Source of the DNA: Euglena gracilis
Taxonomy: Eukaryota; Euglenida; Euglenophyceae; Euglenales
Direction: 5' to 3'
DNA length: 64,000 bases
Assembly (NCBI GenBank): GCA_039621445.1
Contig: CP154955.1
Span: 60,171,564 to 60,235,563 of the forward strand
Shown piece by piece: positions 43,993-56,903 of this stretch; position 1 is the first letter of the stretch, and every line of letters starts with the position of its first letter. A program made the position numbers and the translations under genes. The notes under the pieces were generated by a model. The model did no database searches, was not told the origin of the DNA, and was given only the letters and a program-made list of their open reading frames with translations.

Positions 43993-45789
43993 GGGCCAGA
44001 AGCAAAGTCATAAACACACAAGAAGCTTTAGTGCAACTAAGGGGGGGTTACCGTGGGAGGAGGCTCGATTTCGAACGCTCGAATAAACAGCCTGATTCCT
44101 GTCCTTGTAAATTTTGTGTTGAATGTGCTGGGACAGTGTTGTTGTTCATTATTTTCAAAAATTTTGAATGAAGTATGGTTGCCCACATTGTTTCAATTGG
44201 GTGTGTGTTCAAGTGTTTGGACCTGAGGTGCTTGGACGTGGCCCGAATCAGTGCTCGCCCCTGTTTCTGTGCTGCGATATTCCTCTCTGATATGTGCCCT
44301 AAGGCGACCCATGTGTATGCTGTTCAGGCTTTTTTTTCAATTGGAAATTGGAGGTTGTTTGCAATTTTTGGAAAATTTTGGTCCAATTATCACTATGCAT
44401 TCTGCAAGCCAACAGGAGGATTTTTTTCCTGTTTGTTTTGCTGCGGATTCACAATCTTGGTCATTTTTTTTGATGGTTTGTTGAAGATGAAGTCTTAAAT
44501 GGGATTTGTGCCGAAGCAGAACGCCGAAACACGATGATCTACGGATTAGTTTTTGCACCTGGTGGCATGGCATTTCTCATTTGCGTGTTTGTTGTTTTTG
44601 GGCCGCCTCGTTTCTCCAAAGTTTGAGCTTGTAAAAAAATGTCACCCATCACAATGACAAATTTCTGAGCGCCATCCTGAAAAAAGAAGCCACATGCCTG
44701 CAGAGGAGTGGCACACCGCCTGACGGGAGGAAGCCTGGTGCCGACCTCTCGCTGTGTTTTTGAAGTTGGGGCTTTTTTTAATTGAGAAGTTGTCACATTT
44801 TGTCACCGGGCACCGCACCAATGGCTCGTCATGGAGGTCCCCTTCTCCATCTGACAATTAATCCCGCCAAAATTAATTAAATTTCCACGCTGCTAACCTG
44901 TCTCCATTTTAAAACCCAAAATTCTGATTTTCGTAAAAAACGTCAGGCAATGGGGCTGTGCTTTGTGAACGGAGCGATTTTTTGAACCTCAAACGGTTGA
45001 ACAAAGCCCCCATGCTGAGCAGCGTCTCTCGTTGAGTGGCCCTGCCTGCCGCTTGTCAAGGCTGGCTGGGCCTCCCACCAGCCCCCCTCCGGACAGCCGC
45101 CAGGGCCACTGGGTCGAGCCCTCCAGACCACCAGGACCGGGAATGAGCCACCTTGGGAGACACAAACGCACGTTCACAAAAGTATTTGCAGTTAGCGAAT
45201 CACAGGAAAAGATTTGATGGTCGGAGTTTTGATGGTCGGAGTTTTGATGGTCGGTATATATGGTTTTCCCTCTGAGCTAACTGCCAATACCTTGCAACAT
45301 GTCTCCATTATTTCCTCAGTCAGTCACCCAGCGTCTGTCACGAGGGCCAATACGCGCCACCCAACAGATGCATACAAACGCCTGACCCCCGTCTCAGTCC
45401 TCAAACCATCGCCACAACCCGCTGTGGAAGGACATTTTTCAGGTGTTGAATTTGTGTGCACTCCCCTCGTTGTTTGAGGTGCCGCTCCAGTTGCTGTTGG
45501 TTTGCAGAGCGGGGGGTTTGCTTTGCATTATTCCCCCTCGCAGGCACAGCCCTTTTTTTGAAGCGGTTTTCCACTTCCTCTTCCGTTTGCAAAGGATCAG
45601 ATATTTTGGGCAATTTATACCGCCCAAGTCTGGGGGCGGCAACGGTTCTGACCTGTGCAAGCACCTATAGTAAAAATGGCCGAAAATGGCCGAAAATGAA
45701 AATTTGGGCTCTACACGTGGGGGTCCCGAAAATGGCCGAAAATGAGAAAAAAATTGTGTTTCAATTCGTTTTCGAGTTTTTTTTGCCTA

Positions 45790-46200
45790 CCCCCCCCCCC
45801 TAGTCGTACGACCACCCCTCATCTATGACCACCCCCCGGTCACAGGTTGCAGGTCATGGGGGTGTTATGACCACCCCCCCCGGTCACAGGTTGCAGGTTG
45901 CGAAAAAAAATTAACCCCCAAAATAAGTCCCCCCACTGGCCGGTCCGTGCAAAAATCCATGAAATGGACCCCCCCCAAAAAATAAGGTTCCCCCTGCCGG
46001 CGCGAAGCGCCGGATTTTTGAAAAATGGGACATTTTGGGGGGGTAAAAAATGCCATTTTGGGACACTTTTCACACGCTTCTACGCCCACCCCCTCATCTA
46101 TGACCACCCCCCGGTCACAGGTTGCAGGTTATGGGGGTGTTATGACCACCCCCCCCGGTCACAGGTTGCGGGAACCCGGTCATACGACTAGGGGGGGGGG
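45790..46200. mobile_element. V element, copy 4 (uninterrupted, TA flanks)
   Basis: 411 bp between TA at 45788-45789 and TA at 46201-46202. The homologous site in unit 3 (50778) has a single TA and no element, which defines the element ends exactly. Contains CCGGCGC-GAA-GCGCCGG at 45997-46013. Confidence 0.85.
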
Positions 46201-46778
46201 TAACAGTTTCTTTTTCCCTGAGGGGAAATTTTCAGTGCGACTGACTCTTGTCTCTGTAAAGCCTCTCTTCTCCCACCTCAACGAACCACCCCACAATGCC
46301 TTATTTGGGTCAAAGCTGAAGGTTTTGATGGCATTTCAGAAAATTTTGTATACACGGGCAACATTGGCATTTTTTGTGTATGTTGAAGAATTAAACCCAT
46401 TTTTGGGACGATTTCTCCATAAATCTCCAGTATTACACCATCTTGACCATTTTGGATCAATTTTTCCCAATTTTGGGGTTATTTTGCACCGATTTTTTTT
46501 TATTTGGCAAATAATAGGCTAATTTCGGCCAATATGAGCTTATTTTATGGCATTTTGGCCATTTTGCGCCATTTTGGTGATTTTGGGCATTTTTAAAAAA
46601 TTTTGTGGACATTGCTTGTGTTTTGGGAAATTTTAGGTTATTTGAAGTCATTTAAGGTCATTTTAGTTGCTTTGGGGGCTTTTCGTGGTCAATTTGGGGT
46701 TTTTTGTAGTCCTTTTTTTTTTGGTCCGGGATTCACAATATCGGGCCGGGGTGCTCTACAAAAATATTCTCGACCAGC

Positions 46779-47024
46779 TACTGCGCCGTGGTGCTGCTTC
46801 CCTAAACCTACTACCAGCTCCGGGACGGAAAAATCAGTCGGTACGAAACCAAAACCACCCGCGCCCTCGGCAACGGCCAGATGGGCGTATTGACGGTTCC
46901 CCCACCACTGCTGCACCCGACCAGCCGACGTCGGGTCTGCACCGAGGACCAGCTGGCCAAGGTCTGCTGTCCCGCGTCTAATGGGGTCCCTACTGGGACG
47001 GTACAGAATATTGCCACTACGAGA
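46779..47024 (+). pseudogene. GC-rich exon-like remnant, copy 2 of 3
   Basis: Same as copy 1 at +5019, with the same in-frame TAA, so that stop predates the triplication. Confidence 0.4.
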
Positions 47025-47760
47025 TGACCACCAGCGGCTTAACGCCGCCTCGCCGGAGTTGGCTGACGATGCTGCTCCGACTTGGCGGCGTGACTTCTTG
47101 CCCCTGGGGGGGGGGGGCGGTTCCCCCCCCTCTGCCCCCCCCTGGCCCCCATTTTCTGACCGAGGGCCTTTGAAGACAAATTTTCTTTTAGGCGTGGGGG
47201 GGTCGGGCTCACAAGGTCTTTGTGCTTCGCCCTCGGTGTCCCTTCCTCCCCTGTCGGTTTTCCTCGAGGGAGTACGATACACTTCGATATGTGCATTGCG
47301 TACACAACTCATTTTTGCTCACGGGTCCTCTGTTTATGCCGATCTTCAGATTTGGAGAGAGTGAAATGAACCACAAGTGTCTTGGGCAAGGCGCCCTACA
47401 TCAAAATTCGGCGTAAAGGCCAGAAGTTTCACAAGTGGAAAAGTGGAAAAGGGTTGTTTCTATTTCCCAGTGTCCCCAAGTGAGCCCCTTTCATTTGATC
47501 ATGTCCTATGTTGCTGCAACACGTTTATTCGGGAGACCAGGGGGGGCCCCTTCAAATTTTATTAAAAACCCCTTTAAAAAGCCATTAGTGCAGACACAAT
47601 TACTTCCATCACAAAGGAATTTTTGGCCAAACATGGGGTATCCCCCCAGGTGTGGGGGGCCCACTCCACCAGAGGGGCAGGGGTTGGTTTACTCAAAAAA
47701 TTGGGCCTTTCTGCCCAGGAAGTGTGTGAAATTGGCCAGTGGAAGGGGGTGGAGGCTTTC

Positions 47761-50700
47761 AAATTCGGGCTGGGAGCCCCCCCCCCGGGGTCGAGTGAAA
47801 TAAAGTCGGGTCCAGCCCGGCCGGAGGCCGGGCCAGCTGGCCGAAGGCCGGCCCAGCCGGCCGCATGCCGGCCCGCCAATTGGGCTGTCCAGCTCACTTA
47901 TCCCTGCATTTTTCCCCCTCATCACAGCCCCTCCATCACAGCCCCCCCCCCCCCGCCTTGATCTAGCTCCACCCATCAAAATGCTAGATCCACCCATCAA
48001 AATGTCGAAAATGGCCAAAATGTGTTGGAAAATTTTGTTTTTCCTCGACCCAGCCCAGCCCAGCCCGCTCCAGCCCCGGACCCCTCCCCCCCCCCGGGGG
48101 GGGGGTCCAGCCAGCAGCTCAAATCCAGCCAGCAGCCTTTTTGCCAGCCGGAGGCTGGACCCCCCCCCGGGGGGTCCTTAAGAAATTCCCTGATGCGGGG
48201 AGAGGGCTTTAGAAATTCCTGGTTGGCAAGCTGATTTCACTCCAGCATCCCCTGTTTCCAATGGTTTGTTTCCAGGTAGCATTTTGTCCACAAACCCAAA
48301 CAGCGCTGAATGTTTGCCAACACCTCCTTCCTCTCCCTCAGGCCAACCACCTCTTCACCCTCACAACCAAGCATTTCTGAGCCCAGGTCAAGGGATTTGA
48401 AACAGTCAGTTTGTTCTGGTTTGTTTTTGTGAGGGTCTGGGGGGGGGGTTGTGAGTGTTAGTTGGAGTGGAGTGATTAATCCCCACGGGGCAGGGGAGGG
48501 GGGGTCTGGCAACTCTCTCAGACGCCAAATTTGGCGTCAAAAGTGATTGACTGGTTTTTGAAAGCCAGTCAAAAAGTGGAAAGTGAATCTAACCTCACCT
48601 GGGGGGTGGGTGCCTGCCTGGGCAGGCACTCCCGATCCGACCCCCCCCCCAGGGTGGTAGGGCACACAGCGCCCTAGCACGGACCCCTGCGCCGGGAGCC
48701 AAAAAGGGCTTATTTTTAAAGGAATGTGCCTAGACACAGACCGAAATCCGACCCCAACCCCCAGGCAGGTACCCCAAGGCACTCCAGACCCCCCCCCCGG
48801 GGTTGGTAAAAAAACAGCCTGCTTCGGGATCATTTTTGGGGTCGCATTTTCACCAACAATTCCGGGATTTATAAACTCCCCCCCCCCACTTATGAGCCCC
48901 CCCTTCGGCCGACCAACCAAACCGGATTGTATGAACCCCAGGGGGTTTAGTCACCACACACACACACACACACAAAAATTGGGCCAGAAGCAAAGTCATA
49001 AACACACAAGAAGCTTTAGTGCAACTAAGGGGGGGTTACCGTGGGAGGAGGCTCGATTTCGAACGCTCGAATAAACAGCCTGATTCCTGTCCTTGTAAAT
49101 TTTGTGTTGAATGTGCTGGGACAGTGCAGTTGTTCATTATTTTCAAAAATTTTGAATGAAGTATGGTTGCCCACATTGTTTCAATTGGGTGTGTGTTCAA
49201 GTGTTTGGACCTGAGGTGCTTGGACGTGGCCCGAATCAGTGCTCGCCCCTGTTTCTGTGCTGCGATATTCCTCTCTGATATGTGCCCTAAGGCGACCCAT
49301 GTGTATGCTGTTCAGGCTTTTTTTTCAATTGGAAATTGGAGGTTGTTTGCAATTTTTGGAAAATTTTGGTCCAATTATCACTATGCATTCTGCAAGCCAA
49401 CAGGAGGATTTTTTTGCTGTTTGTTTTGCTGCGGATTCACAATCTTGGTCATTTTTTTTGATGGTTTGTTGAAGATGAATTCTTAAATGGGATTTGTGCC
49501 GAAGCAGAACGCCGAAACACGATGATCTACGGATTAGTTTTTGCACCTGGTGGCATGGCATTTCTCATTTGCGTGTTTGTTGTTTTTGGGCCGCCTCGTT
49601 TCTCCAAAGTTTGAGCTTGTAAAAAAATGTCACCCATCACAATGACAAATTTCTGAGCGCCATGCTGAAAAAAGAAGCCACATGTTTGCAGAGGAGTGGC
49701 ACACCGCCTGACGGGAGGAAGCCTGGTGCCGACCTCTCGCTGTGTTTTTGAAGTTGGGGCCTTTTTTAATTGAGAAGTTGTCACATTTTGTCACCGGGCA
49801 CCGCACCAATGGCTCGTCATGGAGGTCCCCTTCTCCATCTGACAATTAATCCCGCCAAAATTAATTAAATTTCCACGCTGCTAACCTGTCTCCATTTTAA
49901 AACCCAAAATTCTGATTTTCGTAAAAAACGTCAGGCAATGGGGCTGTGCTTTGTGAACGGAGCGATTTTTTGAACCTCAAACGGTTGAACAAAGCCCCCA
50001 TGCTGAGCAGCGTCTCTCGTTGAGTGGCCCTGCCTGCCGCTTGTCAAGGCTGGCTGGGCCTCCCACCAGCCCCCCTCCGGACAGCCGCCAGGGCCACTGG
50101 GTCGACCCCTCCAGACCACCAGGACCGGGAATGAGCCACCTTGGGAGACTCAAACGCACGTTCACAAAAGTATTTGCAGTTAGCGAATCACAGGAAAAGA
50201 TTTGATGGTCGGAGTTTTGATGGTCGGAGTTTTGATGGTCGGTATATATGGTTTTCCCTCTGAGCTAACTGCCAATACCTTGCAACATGTCTCCATTATT
50301 TCCTCACTCAGTCACCCAGCGTCTGTCACGAGGGCCAATACGCGCCACCCAACAGATGCATACAAACGCCTGACCCCCGTCTCAGTCCTCAAACCATCGC
50401 CACAACCCGCTGTGGAAGGACATTTTTCAGGTGTTGAATTTGTGTGCACTCCCCTCGTTGTTTGAGGTGCCGCTCCAGTTGCTGTTGGTTTGCAAAGCGG
50501 GGGGTTTGCTTTGCATTTTTCCCTCTTGCAGGCACAGCCCTTTTTTTGAAGCGGTTTTCCATTTCCTCTTCCGTTTGCAAAGGATCAGATATTTTGGGCA
50601 ATTTATACCGCCCAAGTCTGGGGGCGGCAACGGTTCTGACCTGTGCAAGCACCTATAGTAAAAATGGCCGAAAATGGCCGAAAATGAAAATTTGGGCTCT

Positions 50701-52276
50701 ACACGTGGGGGTCCCGAAAATGGCCGAAAATGAGAAAAAAATTGTGTTTCAATTCGTTTTCGAGTTTTTTTTGCCTAACAGTTTTTTTTTCCCTGAGGGG
50801 AAATTTTCAGTGCGACTGATTCTTGTCTCTGTAAAGCCTCTCTTCTCCCACCTCAACGAACCACCCCACAATGCCTTATTTGGGTCAAAGCTGAAGGTTT
50901 TGATGGCATTGCAGAAAATTTTGTATACACGGGCAACATTGGCATTTTTTGTGTATGTTGAAGAATTAAACCCATTTCTGGGACGATTTCTCCATAAATC
51001 TCCAGTATTACACCATCTTGACCATTTTGGATCAATTTTTCCCAATTTTGGGGTTATTTTGCGCCGATTTTTTTTATTTGGCAAATAATAGGCTAATTTC
51101 GGCCAATATGAGCTTATTTTATGGCATTTTGGCCATTTTGCGCCATTTTGGTGATTTTGGGCATTTTTAAAAAATTTTGTGGACATTGCTTGTGTTTTGG
51201 GAAATTTTAGGTTATTTGAAGTCATTTAAGGTCATTTTAGTTGCTTTTGGGGGCTTTTCGTGGTCAATTTGGGGGTTTATTATTATTCTCGACCGGCTAC
51301 TGCGCCGTGGTGCTGCTTCCCTAAACCTACTACCAGCTCCGGGACGGAAAAATCAGTCGGTACGAAACCAAAACCACCCGCGCCCTCGGCAACGGCCAGA
51401 TGGGCGTATTGACGGTTCCCACCACTGCTGCACCCGACCAGCCGACGTCGGGTCTGCACCGAGGACCAGCTGGCCAAGGTCTGCTGTCCCGCGTCTAATG
51501 GGGTCCCTACTGGGACGGTACAGAGTATTGCCACTACGAGATGACCACCAGCGGCTTAGCGCCGCCTCGCCGGAGTTGGCTGACGATGCTGCTCCGACTT
51601 GGCGGCGTGACTTCTTGCCCCTGGGGGGGGGGGCGGTTCCCCCCCCTCTGCCCCCCCTGGCCCCCATTTTCTGACCGAGGGCCTTTGAAGACAAATTTTC
51701 TTTTAGGCGTGGGGGGGTCGGGCTCACAAGGTCTTTGTGCTTCGCCCTCGGTGTCCCTTCCTCCCCTGTCGGTTTTCCTCGAGGGAGTACGATACACTTC
51801 GATATGTGCGTTGCGTACACAACTCATTTTTGCTCACGGGTCCTCTGTTTATGCCGATCTTCAGATTTGGAGAGAGTGAAATGAACCACAAGTGTCTTGG
51901 GCAAGGCGCCCTACATCAAAATTCGGCGTAAAGGCCAGAAGTTTCACAAGTGGAAAAGTGGGAAAGGGTTGTTTCTATTCCCCAGTGTCCCCAAGTGAGC
52001 CCCTTTCATTTGATCATGTCCTATGTTGCTGCAACACGTTTATTCGGGAGACCAGGGGGGGCCCCTTCAAACTTTATTAAAAACCCCTTTAAAAAGCCAT
52101 TAGTGCAGACACAATTATTTCCATCACAAAGGAATTTTTGGCCAAACATGGGGTATCCCCCCAGGTGTGGGGGGCCCACTCCACCAGAGGGGCAGGGGTT
52201 GGTTTGCTCAAAAAATGGGGCCTTTCTGCCCAGGAAGTGTGTGAAATTGGCCAGTGGAAGGGGGTGGAGGCTTTCA
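47761..52276. repeat. Tandem segmental unit 3 (4.5 kb)
   Basis: Shortest unit. It has no V element at the homologous site (50778: GCCTAACAG) and lacks about 75 bp before the GC-rich island near 51290. After GGAGGCTTTC the sequence departs into unique DNA (CAGCCCATTATC). Confidence 0.9.
51298..51545 (+). pseudogene. GC-rich exon-like remnant, copy 3 of 3, frameshifted
   Basis: Carries the same TAA plus a two-base loss in the C-run after GACGGTT (CCC instead of CCCCC), which shifts the downstream frame relative to copies 1 and 2. Confidence 0.4.
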
Positions 52277-55200
52277 CAGCCCATTATCAACGGCTTGGTG
52301 CCCAAAGCGTTTTAGAAAATGCCCTGGCCCCCCTAAGTTTACTGCACAATCAGACCTCACAAAGTGCAAAGTGCGGAGCCAATAAAAGTAGATATTTTTA
52401 GAAATTCTTGGTGGTATATGCCACCACCCACTGCAGTAACGGCTTTACGGCCAACTTGTCGTTAGTTGTTGTCCATCACTTTTTTGTGATAGGTATTTTT
52501 TTTCCTTGTGCGCAATATGGGGATACCCACAATTTTTCCTACGCACACTTTGCTTTTGGAGGTATCATGCCTCTGATTGCACTGAAAGGTACAGAGTGAA
52601 TAATTTCACCGCACTGGAACAATGTTCAATCCTTTTATGTGCATTTCACAGTTCATTTGCGGTTTTTCAAAGTGGTATAAGCCACACCAACCACAGTTGT
52701 TCTGTGAATTGGCAGCAGCCTGCCACAATTCCGCATTTTTTCTGCGATTGTACACCTCAGTATGATCTTTTTGGCAATATGCCGAATTTTTTCTTTGATT
52801 CGGGTATACACCCAGTAGTATTTTTGTGCCATGCATATTCCGCAAGGCAATGTTTCTGGGCGATAAAGCCTACCCCCCCCCCCATTATTTTTGGCTAATG
52901 CCAACCCTTCAGCCTACAGGCTGCACACCCAAGGCACAAATGCCAAATCTACAGTTTTTAGGGCTACTGCCCGCTATTCTGAGGTATAAGCCTCTGGGGA
53001 TACCCCATCGCCAACGCCGTGTCCGAGCAGCACTGTGAAACCCTCACTCGCGGTATATGCCGCCAGTAAGAAGACGCACAGCGTACAGCGCGCACTCCGC
53101 AATAAGAATCTCAACTTGTTACTTTTATGCCTTAAGGCCCCCATAAGACTGCCAGACAGCAAAAATTCTTTGTAAGGTCTTTAGACCAGCCCCCCACTCC
53201 TCTCCCCTTTCCCCCCTGGGCAAAATCGCTGTCGCCGGCAGTTGGTTTTGTAAATAGGCTTTCTTCCCTGGTCAGGTATGACTGGCCACGTGCCCCCTCC
53301 TTCCACACCCACCCGAGAATTCCTTTTCCGATCATGGAATACACCACCCCAAGTGCCGTAGGCACACCCAAACCTGGGAGGATGGGATTTCTGGAAAAAA
53401 AACCTTCCAGCCCCACTTTCCAAGCGGGCTCTTCCACTTCCACCACTTTACCGCAATAAGTAGTTAGCCGCATAAGCGGGTAAACTCTTTTGCGCGTTTT
53501 GGGTATTTGGGCTCCCCTCTCTTACCACCCGTTTCTTTTTCAACCTTGTGATGGAGAAGCAACCCAAGATATGCTTTCCTGGTGTATGTTACTCTACCTC
53601 ACGGCCTTGCTTGTGACCTTGCTGGCCTGGTCCAGTAAGGAAATCGGGCAAAGCCCTGTGAGGGGGATGTGTACCAGGCAGCATGTACACCATGACACTG
53701 TGCATAGCAGCAATCTGCAGAATGTACAGTGGCATGCCAGACAGTACCATTGCAGGTTCTGCAATACAAATTGCAGAATTAGGAATGTCCTATCCTATCT
53801 CGGATCTGCCTTTCTCTTCACAGGTGGTATTATTTTATTATTGAGTTCATTTGCCTAATCAAAGGCAATTTCAAGGTCAAGTCTCCGATAGGAGAACACT
53901 TGTGGAACTAGTTTTCCAAAGAAACCCTCTGGTTTGCCTTGTGCTCTGCATAAGCCCAAAGGCAATAAAAACTAATAGTTAAGTGAAAGACTTTCTTTTT
54001 TGTTACTCTCCTGGTTCTGTTCCCACGGGAGGGTGTAAGTAGGCCGACAGGCAGTGGGAATAGAGTGAGGGGACTTACACTACCTTAACCCCAAAATGCA
54101 ACAAGGGAGTTGCACTCAGACAGCAGCACCCATGCCTGGGGGGGGGGGGCTGGACATTCGCACTGAAGAAATTATCCAGCAGTTTTGGAGAGAAAGCTCC
54201 GTTTACATGCAGCCATCAGCACAGTAAAAATTCTGAGCAAGCCAGGAGAAACGGTGTCCCTTTCTGTGGACAATCAGGTAATCTATTATTACCTGACAAA
54301 AAGGGGGGGAAGAAAAGACCCCTCCCAATCCTCCTGGGGCTGGCCCAGCCCCTTTCCCTCTGATAGCAAAGAAGCACTACAACTGTGCCTTTTGGCGTTT
54401 TACCGGTTACGGTGAAGCTTTCAACTGAATAATCGACCTGTTGGTCAACAACGCATGCAATCTCTGTTACAGAGAATTAATACAGTTTTTCTGCACGCGT
54501 TAGGTTCTTAAACCACATTTTTGCACCAATTGGTACTAGGAAAAAGAACAAAAGCGCATAGTGCCGATTGTGAAACAAGCCGATTGGCTTAAGATCATTG
54601 GTACCCTTTCGGTATGCTACCACTATGTGGTTTTTGGACTGTCCAATTAGGACTAACATCTCACCTAGAACGGCGACACTGCACACAAAAATCTTGGGCT
54701 ATAAGGCTATAAGTATTCCGCGTGAAAAAAATTGTGAAAGAATCAGAAAAATATTCACATTGTGAGAGAGCCGTTGGCTCAAAAATTGCACCATGATGGT
54801 GGAACGTAATATATTTCGCCGAATAGCGATTGTGGTTTCATAAATTTCAAAGTGGGAGTTGATTCTCCTGCGCACAAACTTCTATATGAGAAAATAACGG
54901 TATGTGCACACTTAAGTCATCTTGATCGATGACCGAGGAAATGCAATGTGGTTCAAGCAGTTTAATTGTCCAACAGAATTGGGTGGCTATCGCCACAAAT
55001 GATGCGGTAACCATAAAAGTGTGGATATCACCACTGAAAAATGAAAAATTTGCAAAACAACAAATAAATGAAACATTCTTCGCATTAGCGGTACCCCACA
55101 AACATTATTTTTTTTTGGAAATGCAGCGTATACTACTTCACTTCACTAGTGTAATGAGGCATCCTCGTGCCAACAAAAAAACTGAACTTGCACATGTACG

Positions 55201-56300
55201 CATATTGCGCACACGTGGTCAAAATCACATATTGTGACACTGAGTTCAGACCAGCAGGTCACAAGTGACTAAAATGCATGAGAAAAGGGGGAACAGCACA
55301 AAACGACCAATCATCAATGAATATGGTGCTGTGCCACGCACCATTTGATGATTCGCTCTGAAATTTTGATCAGATTTGCGAAATATTCGCTGAACACGTG
55401 GCGATTGATCCGCATTCAGAAAATTTGCGGATGATCTGCACACGGAATCCCAAATGTGGGTCAAAAAAGCTGGATTTCACCATTTCTGAGCTATGGTTCT
55501 TATAAACCTTGCAGAATGACACCATTGGTGTTGCAAATGATGACCATTGGGTCCTCCGAATTATATCGCTAAGGGGATCCCACTGAATGAAGTGGGGGGG
55601 GGGCAAGAATGCCTTTGGTGTGGTAAACAGAAAAAAATACTGCAAATATGACAAAATCTCATCATTACTGACTATGCCACTGAGAAATACTGACTTTTAT
55701 CAGATTTTTAGGGAAATCCCTATCAGGATTTAGGGCAGAAATGCAGATTCTGCGCCAAGAGTTGCATTTTTGTAAACAAAAGTGAAACTTTGTTGATCAC
55801 TTCTTCATCTACCCTTGTTGTTGTTTTCTCGTCCTTCTTTATGGAGGCAAGTGAGAACATCAACGGGTTCAAGGCCAAAGGCCTTGAAGGGGGAGAATGT
55901 GATGTTCTCCCAAAACTTTTCCCAGAGGATTTTCTTACCATTCACAAACGCGGATGACGTGTCCCAAATCTTTTATTCCTTCCAGTGTGCCTATCCCAAC
56001 GATATATGTCACAGTGGAGTCGTGGACAAAAGAAAGAATCATATCAAGGTCTTGTGCTTGCTGTTCCAAAGTGGGAAAAGGGAAAATCTCGAAGAAAAAG
56101 GACTATCGGCCGAAAGCGAGAGCGCCAGGCAGCTGTCACCTCCCTAAGGGTGTGAGCCTACAATGGTCATTTTTTTTAGTACCTTTGGCAGCCTTCTGCC
56201 CATTACCCCTTCTGTAGGGGCTATAAGTCCTCGTACAGTTCAGAGGGCTATAGCCCACACTCACAAAGAGATACGACACTTCATCACAAGGGAAAAATGG
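52277..56300. other. Low-copy, hairpin-rich region without a recognised gene
   Basis: Contains several small perfect hairpins: GGTATAWGCC types at 52410-52425, 52558-52573, 52672-52685, 52981-52994 and 53050-53063; CAGCC/GGCTG at 52911; GTGCC/GGCAC near 53360; TTCTGCAAT/ATTGCAGAA at 53757-53778. Open frames of 60-130 codons exist on both strands but show no family I can name. GGGGGAGAATGTGATGTTCTCCC near 55889 resembles a polypurine tract plus LTR start, unconfirmed. Confidence 0.4.
54185..54415 (+). pseudogene. Possible RNase H fragment of a retroelement
   Basis: The segment VSLSVDNQVIYYYLTKRGG resembles the second catalytic-aspartate region (DNxxV...GG) of RNase H in DIRS-like and related retroelements. 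Only about 40 residues are readable and no adjacent reverse transcriptase was found on this strand. Weak. Confidence 0.25.
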
Positions 56301-56312
56301 TCAGGACTGTTC

Positions 56313-56903
56313 TCAGAAAAAAGTCTTGGGGAAGAGTGAATAAGGTACGGGTGAAGGTGGATGGGTGAGCGGTTGGTTGGCTCCTTCCCATGAGTAAGTC
56401 CCTTCGGAATTGGGCGGAAACGGGACTTCCCATTTGTATTCTTCCTCCCCGCATGCAAGTCCCTTGCAGGTTCCAAGGGTCCTGCCATTTCCCACTTCCC
56501 GGGGTGGGGGCATTCCATTCTCCAAAAGGTCATTCCCGTTCTCGGGGACATTGGACAAAACGCAAAAATTCGCATCGCGCGTAACCACCGGTAAAATTCT
56601 CATTTCCCGTGGGGGTTGCAAAACGGTAGAACTTGCCTTCATGTGGAAAAGAAGGCTTCCTCCCACATTCTCGTTGTCATTCTTGATTCTCTTCCCTGGG
56701 GGGCATGCCAAATCGTTGTCTTGGCAATACTTCACAAAAATCTCATTCCATTTTCCTCCTCCAAGGGAGAAATTCTTGCTTGGCTCCCGTGTTGAGGACG
56801 AAACGGGGAAACCCTCCCATTGCGTCAAAAATTTACATCCTTGGTCAAACTTGTGCCTCAAAATCTTTGACACCAAAAAATATCCGGGGGGTAATTCTCT
56901 CAC
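56313..56903 (-). pseudogene. Retrotransposon chromodomain and C-terminal tail
   Basis: YFLVSKILRHKFDQGCKFL, then TQWEGFPVSSSTREPSKNF, match the chromodomain pattern (aromatic start, basic core, W-x-G-F/Y, T-x-E-P). It lies in a different frame from the integrase C-terminus and is separated from it by a frameshift. The remaining tail has no known domain. Confidence 0.7.

Larger units (their letters stand above)
42740..47760. repeat. Tandem segmental unit 2 (5.0 kb)
   Basis: Same backbone as unit 1 without the large insertions. It has a longer CA microsatellite (43942-43985) and an intact V element at 45790-46200. It matches unit 3 with a near-constant 5.0-kb offset. Confidence 0.9.

Noticed and set aside
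53132-53858. Frames of 110-120 codons near 53.1-53.9 kb, one with hydrophobic segments
   Set aside because: No recognisable domain and no supporting signals; length is compatible with chance.
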